Source: a bacterium (GTDB lineage: Bacteria; Planctomycetota; UBA1135; UBA2386). Taken from it: a DNA stretch of 64,000 nucleotides. This document shows positions 16,580-25,321 of the stretch, piece by piece. The stretch is from NCBI GenBank assembly GCA_030432695.1, contig JAUILN010000008.1:62001-126000 (forward strand), written 5' to 3'. Each line of letters opens with the position of its first letter. The stretch's first letter is position 1. The notes under the pieces were generated by a model. It did no database searches, had not been told where the DNA came from, and saw only the letters and a list, made by a program, of their open reading frames with translations. The position numbers were made by a program, and so were the translations under genes.

Positions 16580-17993
16580 GCTGCGCGCGGCGTGCTGCGC
16601 CCTGGCCCTCGCGCTGGGCGCCCCGGCACAGGATTCGCCCCCGCGCCCCGACGTCGTGAGGCCCGACGTCCTGATGATCGTCCTCGACGACCTCAACGAC
16701 TGGGTCGGATGTCTCGGCGGACATCCAGACGCGCGCACCCCGCACCTCGACCGGCTCGCCGCCCAGAGCGTGCTGTTCACCAACGCGCACTGCGCCGCGG
16801 CATCGTGCAACCCCTCACGCACCGCGGTGTTCTCCGGCCGCTCCCCGGCCAGCACCGGACTCCTCCGCAACCAGCAGAAAATGCGTGAGGTGCTTCCCGA
16901 CGAGGTGCTGCTGCCACGACACCTGATCGGTGAGGGCTACGGCGCGGTCGGTGGTGGCAAGCTGCTGCACTACGTGGTCGACGCGAGATCGTGGTCGGAC
17001 TACTTCCCGAGCCTCGACCGCGAGAACCCGTTCCCGCGCACGCTCTATCCCGAGGAGCGGCCGGTCTCGATCCCGCGCGCCGGGGAGTGGATGTACGTGG
17101 AGACCGACTGGGGGCCGCTCGACGCCACGCTCGAGGAGTACGGCGGTGACTACCTGGTGGCCGAGTGGGCCGCCAGGACCTTGCACCAGGCGCCGCTCGA
17201 CCGGCCGCTGTTCCTCGCCGCCGGGATCTACCGACCGCACGAGCCCTGGTTCGTGCCGCGCGAGTACTTCGACCGCTTCCCGCTCGACGACATCGACCTG
17301 CCGCCCGGCTACCGCGAGAACGATCTCGACGACGTGCCCGAGCGCGGCCGGCAGATCGGTCGGAACCGCTACTTCGCGCACATCCAGGAACACGAGCAGT
17401 GGCGGCCAGCGCTCCAGGGCTACCTCGCCTCGATCTCGTTCGCCGACGAGATGCTGGGCAGGATCCTCGATGCGCTCGGCGATTCACCACGCGCCGATCG
17501 GACCATCGTGGTGGTCTGGAGCGACCACGGCTGGCACCTCGGCGAGAAGGAGCACTGGCAGAAGTTCACCGCGTGGCGGTCCTGCACGCGGGTGCCGCTG
17601 CTGGTCCGTGTGCCGCCCGGACTCAGCGAATCGCTGCCCGCGGGCACACCGGTCGGCGGCCGCTGTGATGCCCCGGTGTCGCTGCTCGACCTGTGGCCGA
17701 CCTTGAGCGAACTCACCGGCACCGAGCCGAAGCCAGGACTCGACGGCCACAGCCTGGTCCCGTTGCTCGAGGACCCCGCAGCCACCACCGACTGGCCGCA
17801 CGTCGCGGTCACCTGGCTCGGCCACCGCGACGAGTTCGCGGTCAGCGGCCCGCGCTACCGCTACATCCACTACCGGGACGGCGGGGAGGAGCTGTACGAC
17901 GTGGTCACCGATCCGCACGAGTGGACCAACCTCGCCGCAGACCCGGCCCACTCGGAGACCTTGCGGCAACTCCGCGCGCGCGCCCCGCACTGA
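16572..17993 (+). CDS. Exported sulfatase, iduronate-2-sulfatase-like
   Basis: 473 residues from a GTG at 16572, giving a signal peptide (MAELRAACCALALALGAPAQ). Hydrolyses sulfate esters, probably of polysaccharides, in the envelope. Calcium-binding aspartates lie in VLDDLNDW (39-40), and the formylglycine motif is C79-N-P-S-R in CNPSRTAVFSGRSPASTG, the standard CxPSR form needing activation by an FGE-type enzyme. Further landmarks are GGGKLLH, FLAAGIYRPHEPW, the metal/substrate segment VVWSDHGWHLGEKEHWQK (about 313-330) and a C-terminal ELYDVVTDPHEWTNLA, as in iduronate-2-sulfatase-type enzymes (S1_7 group). It overlaps pip by 8 bases. A dispersed hairpin repeat lies 6 bp after the stop. Confidence 0.93.
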   Translation: MAELRAACCALALALGAPAQDSPPRPDVVRPDVLMIVLDDLNDWVGCLGGHPDARTPHLDRLAAQSVLFTNAHCAAASCNPSRTAVFSGRSPASTGLLRNQQKMREVLPDEVLLPRHLIGEGYGAVGGGKLLHYVVDARSWSDYFPSLDRENPFPRTLYPEERPVSIPRAGEWMYVETDWGPLDATLEEYGGDYLVAEWAARTLHQAPLDRPLFLAAGIYRPHEPWFVPREYFDRFPLDDIDLPPGYRENDLDDVPERGRQIGRNRYFAHIQEHEQWRPALQGYLASISFADEMLGRILDALGDSPRADRTIVVVWSDHGWHLGEKEHWQKFTAWRSCTRVPLLVRVPPGLSESLPAGTPVGGRCDAPVSLLDLWPTLSELTGTEPKPGLDGHSLVPLLEDPAATTDWPHVAVTWLGHRDEFAVSGPRYRYIHYRDGGEELYDVVTDPHEWTNLAADPAHSETLRQLRARAPH

Positions 17994-17999
17994 CCCCGA

Positions 18000-18044
18000 C
18001 CGAAGACTTGAACGTGGTGCCTGGCACCAGGCGCACGTCTTCGG
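18000..18044. repeat. Dispersed inverted repeat (REP-like), copy 1
   Basis: Arms CCGAAGAC (18000-18007) and GTCTTCGG (18037-18044) are perfect complements. Inside lies a second palindrome GGTGCCTGGCACC (18016-18028). It sits between convergent genes, so it may also end transcription from both sides. It shares arms and the GGCACC core with the element at 36695-36737. Confidence 0.7.
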
Positions 18045-18048
18045 CGAG

Positions 18049-19149
18049 TCAGCGACCTGGCGGCGGCAGTCCCTCGGCCTCCATCGCCTTCCGCAGCTTG
18101 CCGAGCAGGATCTCGTGGCCCAGCGCGTTGGCGTGCGGGTCCATCCGCGAGTTGTAGATCGGCATGCCGAGTTCCTCGTCGCTGAACACCAGCGACTGGT
18201 AAGGGATGCCTTCGGCTTCGCAGAACGGCTGGAGCACGCGGATCGGCGGGTAGGCGTGGTCGAGCAGCACGAACGGCAGGCCGCGGCTCCGGCAGGCATC
18301 GCGCATCGCGACCAGTGCGACCTTGCTGCGCTCCCAGCCGCGCCGGCCACTCTCCTGCTCCTCGGGGCGGTACTCGCCGCCGTGTTCCGCCAGGATCGAG
18401 TCGTAGTTGCGGTTGCGGACCACGATGGTGCGCAGCGCGTCGGCAAGGTGCGGATACCAGCCGCCGAGACCGTCGACCGCGGAGTCGATCCAGTCGCGCT
18501 CCGGCAGGGGCGGCGGCTCGCGCTGCTGCAGCAGCACCTCGACGATGTCGCGGCTCGGCTCGATGTCGTTGACCACGTAGACCAGCAGCACCGCGTCCGG
18601 GTCGACCACCGGCAGCAGCTCGTCGAGGATCGCCCGCTCCTGCACCGAGTCGTACATCAGGTGGCCGGCGTTCACGACCTCGAAGCGGCGCGGGTCGTCG
18701 CGCTGGTTCAGCTCCGCCTCCCAGCGGCGCAGGAACGTCACCTCGTCGTCGACCCCCCAGCCGAACGCCACCGAGTCGCCGAGCACCAGGATCCGGTAGA
18801 CGCCATCGGGCTTCGGCAGCTCGATCTCCGGCGAGCGCAGGCCGAGCGCGTTGGTGGTCGCGGTGCTATGCAGGAACTCGACCGTGGTCGACCGCTTGTG
18901 GCGGACCAGCGTGCCGTCCAGGTCGAACGAGCCGTCGGGCCGCTGCCAGGTGACGTCGAGCAGTTCGCCGCGGTAGCGCTGGGTCTCGGCCGGATAGCGG
19001 ACCCCGAACAGGTCCAGCTCGCGGATCGTCACCTCCACCGCCCACAGCGCGACCAGCATCGCGGCGGCCAGGATCGCGAGACGGACCAGGATCCGGACGA
19101 CGCGACCCGGTCGGCGGGCCGGGGTGGAGGGTGCGGTCGGGGCGGTCAT
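18049..19149 (-). CDS. Membrane-anchored SGNH/GDSL hydrolase
   Basis: 366 residues from the ATG at 19149 (MTAPTAPSTPARRPGRVVRI), followed by one membrane segment (ILVRLAILAAAMLVALWAV, about 20-38). Block I of the SGNH fold is ILVLGDSVAFGWGVDD (nucleophile Ser in GDS, about 128), block III is VVNDIEPS, and the terminal Asp/His pair lies in RMDPHANALGHEIL near the C-terminus. This set marks SGNH esterases/acetyl-hydrolases of the kind attached to envelope glycan modification. The Gly-block motif seems to be VVNAGHLMYDSVQE. Substrate unknown. It is separated from the following minus-strand propeller gene by 34 bp and could be its operon partner. Confidence 0.86.
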   Translation of the reverse strand: MTAPTAPSTPARRPGRVVRILVRLAILAAAMLVALWAVEVTIRELDLFGVRYPAETQRYRGELLDVTWQRPDGSFDLDGTLVRHKRSTTVEFLHSTATTNALGLRSPEIELPKPDGVYRILVLGDSVAFGWGVDDEVTFLRRWEAELNQRDDPRRFEVVNAGHLMYDSVQERAILDELLPVVDPDAVLLVYVVNDIEPSRDIVEVLLQQREPPPLPERDWIDSAVDGLGGWYPHLADALRTIVVRNRNYDSILAEHGGEYRPEEQESGRRGWERSKVALVAMRDACRSRGLPFVLLDHAYPPIRVLQPFCEAEGIPYQSLVFSDEELGMPIYNSRMDPHANALGHEILLGKLRKAMEAEGLPPPGR

Positions 19150-19183
19150 GCCCCGCAGAGCGTAGCCGCCGTCTCGCGGCCGA

Positions 19184-20698
19184 TCACCGCTGCTGCACCG
19201 AGACCGTCCCAGGCATGGACTCGACCACGATGCCCGCACCGACGATCTGCTCGGTCTTCGCGTCGACGGTGATGAGCAGCGGCTGCGGGTTGGCGGCGTC
19301 CTCGACCATCGACACGCACACCAGCGAACCGTCCGGCGTGACGTCGACGCCCCGGGCCCCGGAACTGATCGAGTAGCCGGTCGGCATCAGCGGGATCCGG
19401 CTGCGCAGGGTGTTCCTGGTCGCGCTGCGCCGGTCCACGTCGATGCGCAGCAGCTCGGGACTGCCGTTGAAGTCCGGCTGCGCGATCCACAGGTTACGGC
19501 CCAAGCGATCGATCGCCATCTCCTGCTGGGAGACTCCGAGGGTCGGGATCACCGCGACCTCGGTCTCGGTGGCCAGATCGATCACGCTGAGCAGCGCGCC
19601 ACTGGCGAAGCCGTTGACCAGCGGCAAGCCGGGCGGGAAGCCGAACTCCAGCACGTAGGCGAAGGCTCCGTCGGGCGAGATCCGGACCGCGCTCTTGGTC
19701 GACAGACCGAGCACGGTGCCACCGGTGGTCAGCATGACCTGCCGCTGCGGGAAGGCCGGGTTGGTCAGGTCGACGACACCGATCGGCGTCTGCGCAGGGA
19801 AGGGCACCGCCACGCCGTAGGCGATCAGCAGCCGGCCGCCGTCCGGAGTGATCGCGAGGTCGAGCGGTCCTGGGAAGATCGTCCCCGGGTTGCCGAGCAT
19901 CAGCGCCGGGACCTTGCCGATGTGCAGGTGGAAGGTCGGGCTGGTCGGATCGGTATCGAAGATGTCGACGCCGTCGTGCACCGGCACGAAGAACCGCCCG
20001 CCGTCCGGCGAGAACACCCCGAGGTAGCGGATGCCGCCGGTGGTCGGGAGCTGGGTGAGCTGCGCGATCGGCGAGACGGTCAGGTCGTAGACGGTGACGA
20101 CGTTGCGCTGCGAGCCCGGCTCGCACACGTAGGCGCGGGTCCGGTCGGGCGAGAACGCGATGCTGCCGTTCTCGCTGTTGCCGAGCCGATCGACGACCGT
20201 CCGACTGACCAGGTCGATCACCGAGATCGAGTTCGCCGACTGCCGCTGGTTGCCGACCATCACCACCGGGTTGAACAGGTCGATCTGGAAGGCGTCGGTG
20301 CAGCCCGCGCCGGAGGCCCCGTCGATCCACACGGACTGACCGAACAGGGTGCCGGTCGCCGTCGCGGGGATGGTGCCGATCGAGGTGCCCGCCGGCGAGA
20401 AGCCGAACGCCACCGCTACGCTCGGGTCGGCGATCAACGTCCCCGAGATGCCGGGAATCGACAGCGCGGTGGTCGCGGTCGAGAGCACCGCCACCGCAGT
20501 GTTCAAGGTGGCGGGCGCATCGTCGAGCCGCACCGCGCTGGCGGTCCCCGGGATCCAACTTTCGAGCACGAAGCGGGGCACGCGCCCGTGACTGGCCGGT
20601 GCGCCTCCGCCGAGATCTTGCGCGGAAAGCGACGGCGCGGCGACGAGCGTGAGGGACGGCGCGGACAGGAGTGCAACGCGACGGACGAGATCGAGCAT
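19184..20698 (-). CDS. Secreted beta-propeller protein
   Basis: 504 residues from the ATG at 20698 (SD GAGAGG). N-terminal signal peptide MLDLVRRVALLSAPSLTLVA. The chain contains repeated propeller-type blades: SISVIDLVSRTVVDRLG, GSIAFSPDRTRAYVCEPGS, GVFSPDGGRFFVPVHDGVD, LAITPDGGRLLIAYG, VRISPDGAFAYVLEFG and DVTPDGSLVCVSM. Such YVTN/lactonase-like propellers are usually binding or structural modules. No active-site residues are recognised. Transcribed toward the SGNH hydrolase gene. Confidence 0.8.
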   Translation of the reverse strand: MLDLVRRVALLSAPSLTLVAAPSLSAQDLGGGAPASHGRVPRFVLESWIPGTASAVRLDDAPATLNTAVAVLSTATTALSIPGISGTLIADPSVAVAFGFSPAGTSIGTIPATATGTLFGQSVWIDGASGAGCTDAFQIDLFNPVVMVGNQRQSANSISVIDLVSRTVVDRLGNSENGSIAFSPDRTRAYVCEPGSQRNVVTVYDLTVSPIAQLTQLPTTGGIRYLGVFSPDGGRFFVPVHDGVDIFDTDPTSPTFHLHIGKVPALMLGNPGTIFPGPLDLAITPDGGRLLIAYGVAVPFPAQTPIGVVDLTNPAFPQRQVMLTTGGTVLGLSTKSAVRISPDGAFAYVLEFGFPPGLPLVNGFASGALLSVIDLATETEVAVIPTLGVSQQEMAIDRLGRNLWIAQPDFNGSPELLRIDVDRRSATRNTLRSRIPLMPTGYSISSGARGVDVTPDGSLVCVSMVEDAANPQPLLITVDAKTEQIVGAGIVVESMPGTVSVQQR

Positions 20699-20805
20699 CG
20701 GGAACCTCTCGGAGAGAACGTCGGACGGGGATCCTCGGGCAGGGCTCGAGAGGTTAGAGCAGGTCGCGCTCCTCCAGCAGTACCTCGTCTGTCTACGATG
20801 CGGCG

Positions 20806-22044
20806 ATGCGTGTCTTCGCACCCTCGCTCGCCGTCTGCCTGCTGCTCGCCTCGACCGCGGGTTCCATCGCCCAGGACACCGACCCGGTTCGAGGCACCTG
20901 GCGCCAACTCGAGCAACGCGCCCCGATCGGCGTCGAGGCCCCCACCGGCAGCCATGTGATCGCCAAGGACCAACAGGTCGACTGGCAGCGGCCGCCGTTC
21001 ACCTACCGCGAGGCGGTCGCCACCGGCCGCAAGCACGCCAAGGTCGTGGTGGTGATCTACGACCCGGTCCTCGAGGCGAAGGAAGGCCAACGCCTGCAGC
21101 AGTGGCTCGGCGCGTCGGACCCCTTCGAGTTCTCCCGCATCCTGGTCGACGTGATCCGCGACGCGTCATGGGGTTACGTGAACTACCAGATCGTCGACTT
21201 CCTGCACCTCGACGCCTACCCGAAGAAGGTCGACGGCTTCCGCTACGACGACGACCGCTACCTCGCGGTGCGCGAGTCCAAGGACTGGCAGCCGGCGACC
21301 ACCAGCTACCGTGCGGTGTTCGAGGAGAACGGGCTGATCGAGCGCTGCAACCGAGAGGGCATCACCGAGGTCTGGATGTGGGGCGCCGACGGCTTCCACT
21401 TCGACGAGTTCGCGTTCCGGATCCCCAACCGCGCGGCACGCTTCGGCCCCAGTGACAACCCCTGGCTCTACCGCCCGTACGACATCCCCGAGGAACTCGA
21501 CCGCACCACCTGGGTGATGGGCTTCAACATGGAGGTCGGCGCCGACAACATGGTGCACAGCTACGTGCACCGCGTGGAGTCGATCTGCGCGCTGGCCTTC
21601 GGCGACGGCCGCTGGGATCCGCAGACCCGCCGCGATCCGTGGAACGTGTTCAGCCGGCTGGAGATGGACTTCGAGGGCACGCCGTCGATGGTCGGCAACT
21701 GCCACGTGCCGCCCAACGGCCAGCGCGGTTACGACTACGACAACCCGCGGCGCGTGCTCTCATGGGCCGACAACTGGGCGAACTATCCGGACCTGCGCGG
21801 CGACGCGGCGCCGATCTCGTCGTGGGCCTGGGGCAAGAACCAGTTCGGCTACCAACGCTGGCTGCTCGGCAAGCTGCCGAAGGGGCCTGGCGTGGTCCGC
21901 TGGGGTGACGACGCCGAACACGTCGCCTACCGCAACTGGTGGGTCTACGTCGCCAACACCGACGAGGAACTCCCCGGGTGGCGCGGCCCCGCGACGGACC
22001 TGCTGACGTTGCCCGCGGCATGGCCGCCGGCGAGCGGGCGATGA
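20806..22044 (+). CDS. Conserved-looking secreted protein of unknown function
   Basis: 412 residues with a signal peptide (MRVFAPSLAVCLLLASTAGS). I cannot name the family, but it looks like an enzyme rather than a scaffold. A mixed alpha/beta start (AKVVVVIYDPVLEAKEGQRL) is followed by acidic and aromatic loops: EVWMWGADGFHFDEFAF, TWVMGFNMEVGADNMVHSYV with HRVESI, and GNCHVPPNGQRGYDYDNP, with repeated His, Asp and Tyr residues that could bind metal. A late segment reads LSWADNWANYPDLRG. Monocistronic, divergent from the propeller gene (107 bp) and convergent with a sulfatase gene. Confidence 0.75.
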   Translation: MRVFAPSLAVCLLLASTAGSIAQDTDPVRGTWRQLEQRAPIGVEAPTGSHVIAKDQQVDWQRPPFTYREAVATGRKHAKVVVVIYDPVLEAKEGQRLQQWLGASDPFEFSRILVDVIRDASWGYVNYQIVDFLHLDAYPKKVDGFRYDDDRYLAVRESKDWQPATTSYRAVFEENGLIERCNREGITEVWMWGADGFHFDEFAFRIPNRAARFGPSDNPWLYRPYDIPEELDRTTWVMGFNMEVGADNMVHSYVHRVESICALAFGDGRWDPQTRRDPWNVFSRLEMDFEGTPSMVGNCHVPPNGQRGYDYDNPRRVLSWADNWANYPDLRGDAAPISSWAWGKNQFGYQRWLLGKLPKGPGVVRWGDDAEHVAYRNWWVYVANTDEELPGWRGPATDLLTLPAAWPPASGR

Positions 22045-22092
22045 GCCCACTCGCATCTGCGATGACCGTGCACGCTCGGCGCGCCCCTTCGA

Positions 22093-23655
22093 TCACCTCG
22101 CTGCCGCCGAGAGCGCGTCGAGCAGGCCGCGCATCCGACACAGCTCGGCCTCGGCCCGCGGATCGCCGGCGAGGTTGCGGCATTCGTGCGGATCGGCCTG
22201 AAGGTCGAACAGCTCCTCGAACACCGCTCCCCCCGAATCGTAGCGCGCGAACGCGAACCGCCCGTCGTGCACGCCCCGGGCTGCGGGGATGCGCCCATCC
22301 GCGGTGAACGGCTGGTCGTACAGCCACGGCCTGCCCACCTCGCCTACCGGGCCCGACGGCCCCGCGAAGGGAATCACTTCGCCCTGCATGGAATCCGGGA
22401 TCGACGCGCCAGCCAGCCGCAGCAGGGTCGGCGCGAAGTCGATTCCGAGGACGGCCCGCTCGAGGAAGCCACCTCGCGCCGGTTCCGGAAGCCTGGGGTC
22501 GAAGACGAATCCCGGCACGCGGATCGACGGGTCGCGCATCAACCACTTCCCGGACAGGCCGTGCTCCCCGATCAGCAGTCCGTTGTCGGACGTGAACAAC
22601 ACCACGGTGTCCTGCTCGAGACCCCGGGCGCGGAGCGCGGCAACGATCTTCCCGACGGCCAGGTCCAGCGCCGTCACCAGCCCGTAGTAGCGCCTCAGCA
22701 TGTCGGCGCGCTGGCCGGGATTCCGCGCGAACCGACTGCCCAGCGAAGCCGACAGCATGGCACCGAACTGTGGCGGTCGGGCGGCGGCATGCGCCTCGGT
22801 CGCGGTCGGTGATTCGGGGAAGGAACGTCCGTCGTAGAGCGCGGCGACCTCGGGTGGCAGCCCCTCGAACGGTCCATGCGGCGCCTTGAACGAGATCGAC
22901 ACGCAGAACGGTGCGTCCGATGGGCGGCGGTCGAGGAACTCGTCGAACTTCTGCGGAATCACGTCGAGCGTCAGATGCTTCGGTCGGCGCATCGAGTGCG
23001 GATCGGGTGGCGCCGAGCCGGTCGCATGCTCCGGCCGCGGGTCCACGTTCTCGGGACCGTCGCCGGCGACGAATGGCGAATCCGCCTCATACCAGTAGTG
23101 CATCTGGCCCGGCGCCCCGGCCCAGTAGTCGAACTCCTGGGCAGCGCGCTGCGCCGAGGGAACGTCGTGTCCGACGCCCCACTTGCCGATGAAGCCGGTG
23201 TAGTAGCCGTGCCGCCGCAACACCGCGGGGTAGGTCGACTGCAGCTGCGTTGCCTCGAGAGCCTGGTGGAAGTCCGAGATCCGGTGCCGGGCGACGTGCT
23301 GGCCGGTCAGGATGCACGCCCTGCTCACCGCGCAGATGGAACTCGTGGCGAAGCAGTTGCGAAAGCGCACGCCGGCTCGCGCGAGTCGATCGAGATGAGG
23401 CGTCCGAACCACCCAATTGCCGGAGAACCCGACGGCATCGGCGCGCAGGTCGTCGGCCAGGAGAACCACCAGATGCGGTCTCGACTCCCCGGCCGATCCG
23501 CTCCGGGCGGGAGCATGGAGGCGCTCCCCGGAATCGATCCTGCCGACGAGACCACGCGGTCGCCGGACGGTCCCGGCCAGGACCAGAGCCGAGGCCGAAG
23601 CGAGAACGGCCAAGAAAGTCGCGAGGCGAAGGCGACCGACCGGACGCGTGAACAT
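22093..23655 (-). CDS. Exported sulfatase with variant active-site motif CAVSR
   Basis: 520 residues. N-terminal membrane/signal segment about 10-29. Sulfatase core: LVVLLADDLRADAVG (metal Asp68/69), TPHLDRLARAGVRFRNCF, then SSICAVSRACILTGQH. The formylglycine position is C108 and the motif is C-A-V-S-R, with valine where proline normally stands (CxPSR). GKWGVGHD, ISFKAPHGPF, FTSDNGLLIGEHGLSGKWLM and the C-terminal ELFDLQADPHECRNLA complete the fold. The Cys, Ser and Arg are kept, so activity is plausible if the maturase accepts the variant. Closest in style to the S1 arylsulfatase/mucin-desulfating types. Convergent with the unknown gene before it; no operon partner. Confidence 0.9.
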   Translation of the reverse strand: MFTRPVGRLRLATFLAVLASASALVLAGTVRRPRGLVGRIDSGERLHAPARSGSAGESRPHLVVLLADDLRADAVGFSGNWVVRTPHLDRLARAGVRFRNCFATSSICAVSRACILTGQHVARHRISDFHQALEATQLQSTYPAVLRRHGYYTGFIGKWGVGHDVPSAQRAAQEFDYWAGAPGQMHYWYEADSPFVAGDGPENVDPRPEHATGSAPPDPHSMRRPKHLTLDVIPQKFDEFLDRRPSDAPFCVSISFKAPHGPFEGLPPEVAALYDGRSFPESPTATEAHAAARPPQFGAMLSASLGSRFARNPGQRADMLRRYYGLVTALDLAVGKIVAALRARGLEQDTVVLFTSDNGLLIGEHGLSGKWLMRDPSIRVPGFVFDPRLPEPARGGFLERAVLGIDFAPTLLRLAGASIPDSMQGEVIPFAGPSGPVGEVGRPWLYDQPFTADGRIPAARGVHDGRFAFARYDSGGAVFEELFDLQADPHECRNLAGDPRAEAELCRMRGLLDALSAAAR

Positions 23656-23803
23656 GCCGGAATGATCGGCAGATCCACCGCGGTTCCTGCACCTGATCCG
23701 GGCCCTCCAGCCTGAACTCCAGCCCCCATCGTGTCGGTCGGCCGCGGAGCCGACCCACGGACCGGAAAGCGGGAGCGAGAGCTGCCGACCCGGCCCGGAC
23801 GGA

Positions 23804-25165
23804 TCAGGCGCCGAGCAGGCCCGGCAGCCTGCCGGTGCTGTCGGCGAACGATTCGGTTTCGACGCCGACCAGGTTGAGCATGTCGACGAACAGGTTGCTC
23901 ATCGGTACGTCGTCGTCGTCCTGGTAGCGCAGATAGCGGCCGTGCTCGATCCCGAGCGCGCCGCCACCGACCAGCGCCAGCGGGTAGTTGCGCGCGTTGT
24001 GGGTGGTGCTGCAGCACGAGCCGTAGAGCACCAGCGTGCGGTCGAGGACCGGTCCGTGCTCGTCGGTCACGGTCTTCAGCCGTTCGATGAACCAGCCGAA
24101 CTGGTCGGCCCGCCACTGGTCGAAGGGTCCCCACTCGTCCCAATGACCCTTGCCGGTGTCGTGGCTGATGGTGTGGTGGCCCTTCTTGATACCCAGCGCC
24201 AGGTTGGCGAAGTTGTCGCCGAAGCCCATGCCGTCCTCACGACCGGTCATGAAGGTCGCGACGCGGGTGAGATCCAACTCGAACGCCAGCACCAGCAGCT
24301 CGAAGGTGGCGCGCAGGTAGGCGGTCGGGTCGACCCGCGGATCGGGATCGAGGTCGAGCCGGTTCGCATCGAACGGCTTGCGCGGCACGTCCAGCCAGCG
24401 TTCGTTGCGCTTGATCTGCTCCTCGACCGAGTCCAGCGACTCCAGGTACTCGCCGAGCTTCTCCTGGTCGTTCTTGCCGACCTGACGCAGCAACCGCTTG
24501 CTGTCCTCGAGCACCATGTCGACGATCTTGCGACCGCGGCCCAGCGCCTCGCGGCGCGCGTCCGTGGTCTCGCCACCGCCGGCCGCGAAGTAGCGCTCGA
24601 AGATCGCCCGCTGCCGGTGCTCGGAGGGGATCGGCCGACCGTTGAAGTCGAACGACAGGGTCGAGACCCGCGACTTGTAGCCCACCCCGCCATCCACGCT
24701 GAACACCAGCGACGGATAGCGGGTGTGCTGCTTGAGGTGGTGCGCGGCGACCTGGTCGACCGACACCGTGTTCAGGTAGCGGTCACCGCGGAGATCACCC
24801 GCGGTCAACCAGGAGTCGCCGGCTAGGTGGCCGAGCAGCTCGCGGCTCTTCGGGTGGCTGAGCCCGCCGAGGATCGTGAGGTCGTCGCGGAACGGCTCCA
24901 GCGCGCGGAGCACATCGGTGAACTCGAAGTCGCGCCCCTCGCCCTTGGGGAACCAGCGCCAGCGGGCGTTCTCCTGGTCGTTCTCGTCGGGCAGCGAGCA
25001 GCCGTTGGGGAACGACACGCAGCACAGCCGCTTGGGCGCCTCGTTCCGCGCCCGGTCGGCAGGCATGCCCGGCCAGCGCATCGCCTCCAGATAGGGGACG
25101 CCCACGGCGACGCCCGCGCCCTGCAGGAAGGTGCGGCGATCGAGGTTCCAGGACTTTCGACTCAT
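23804..25165 (-). CDS. DUF1552 family Tat-exported protein
   Basis: 453 residues from the ATG at 25165. Tat signal NLDRRTFLQGAGVAVGVPYLEAM. Family landmarks: RLCCVSFPNGCSLP, DDLTILGGLSHPKS, SVDQVAAHHLK, SLVFSVDGGVGY, and near the C-terminus GHWDEWGPFDQWRADQFGWF and VLYGSCCSTTHNARNYPLALVGGG. DUF1552 proteins resemble DUF1501/sulfatase-like folds and in planctomycetes are almost always encoded with a DUF1592 cytochrome-type protein; here that partner is at 26309-29431, on the same strand but with a DUF2911 gene inserted in reverse between them. Function unknown, presumed periplasmic. Confidence 0.9.
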   Translation of the reverse strand: MSRKSWNLDRRTFLQGAGVAVGVPYLEAMRWPGMPADRARNEAPKRLCCVSFPNGCSLPDENDQENARWRWFPKGEGRDFEFTDVLRALEPFRDDLTILGGLSHPKSRELLGHLAGDSWLTAGDLRGDRYLNTVSVDQVAAHHLKQHTRYPSLVFSVDGGVGYKSRVSTLSFDFNGRPIPSEHRQRAIFERYFAAGGGETTDARREALGRGRKIVDMVLEDSKRLLRQVGKNDQEKLGEYLESLDSVEEQIKRNERWLDVPRKPFDANRLDLDPDPRVDPTAYLRATFELLVLAFELDLTRVATFMTGREDGMGFGDNFANLALGIKKGHHTISHDTGKGHWDEWGPFDQWRADQFGWFIERLKTVTDEHGPVLDRTLVLYGSCCSTTHNARNYPLALVGGGALGIEHGRYLRYQDDDDVPMSNLFVDMLNLVGVETESFADSTGRLPGLLGA

Positions 25166-25321
25166 GCGGGGGCCTTCAGGAGGTCTGGCAGACGGGGATC
25201 CGATCGGCGCAACGCGGCCAGGGTATTGGGGAAAAACGCCGCCGTCCACCCGGAGATGCCCTCCGCCGGCAGGGCAAGGATCCCGCGATCGAATGGCTGC
25301 GGCCCGACTACAGTCCGCGCC

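Noticed and set aside
23730..23770. GTCGGC/GCCGAC hairpin between the sulfatase and DUF1552 genes
   Set aside because: Only a 6-bp stem in a region where such G/C palindromes are expected by chance, and no T-run.
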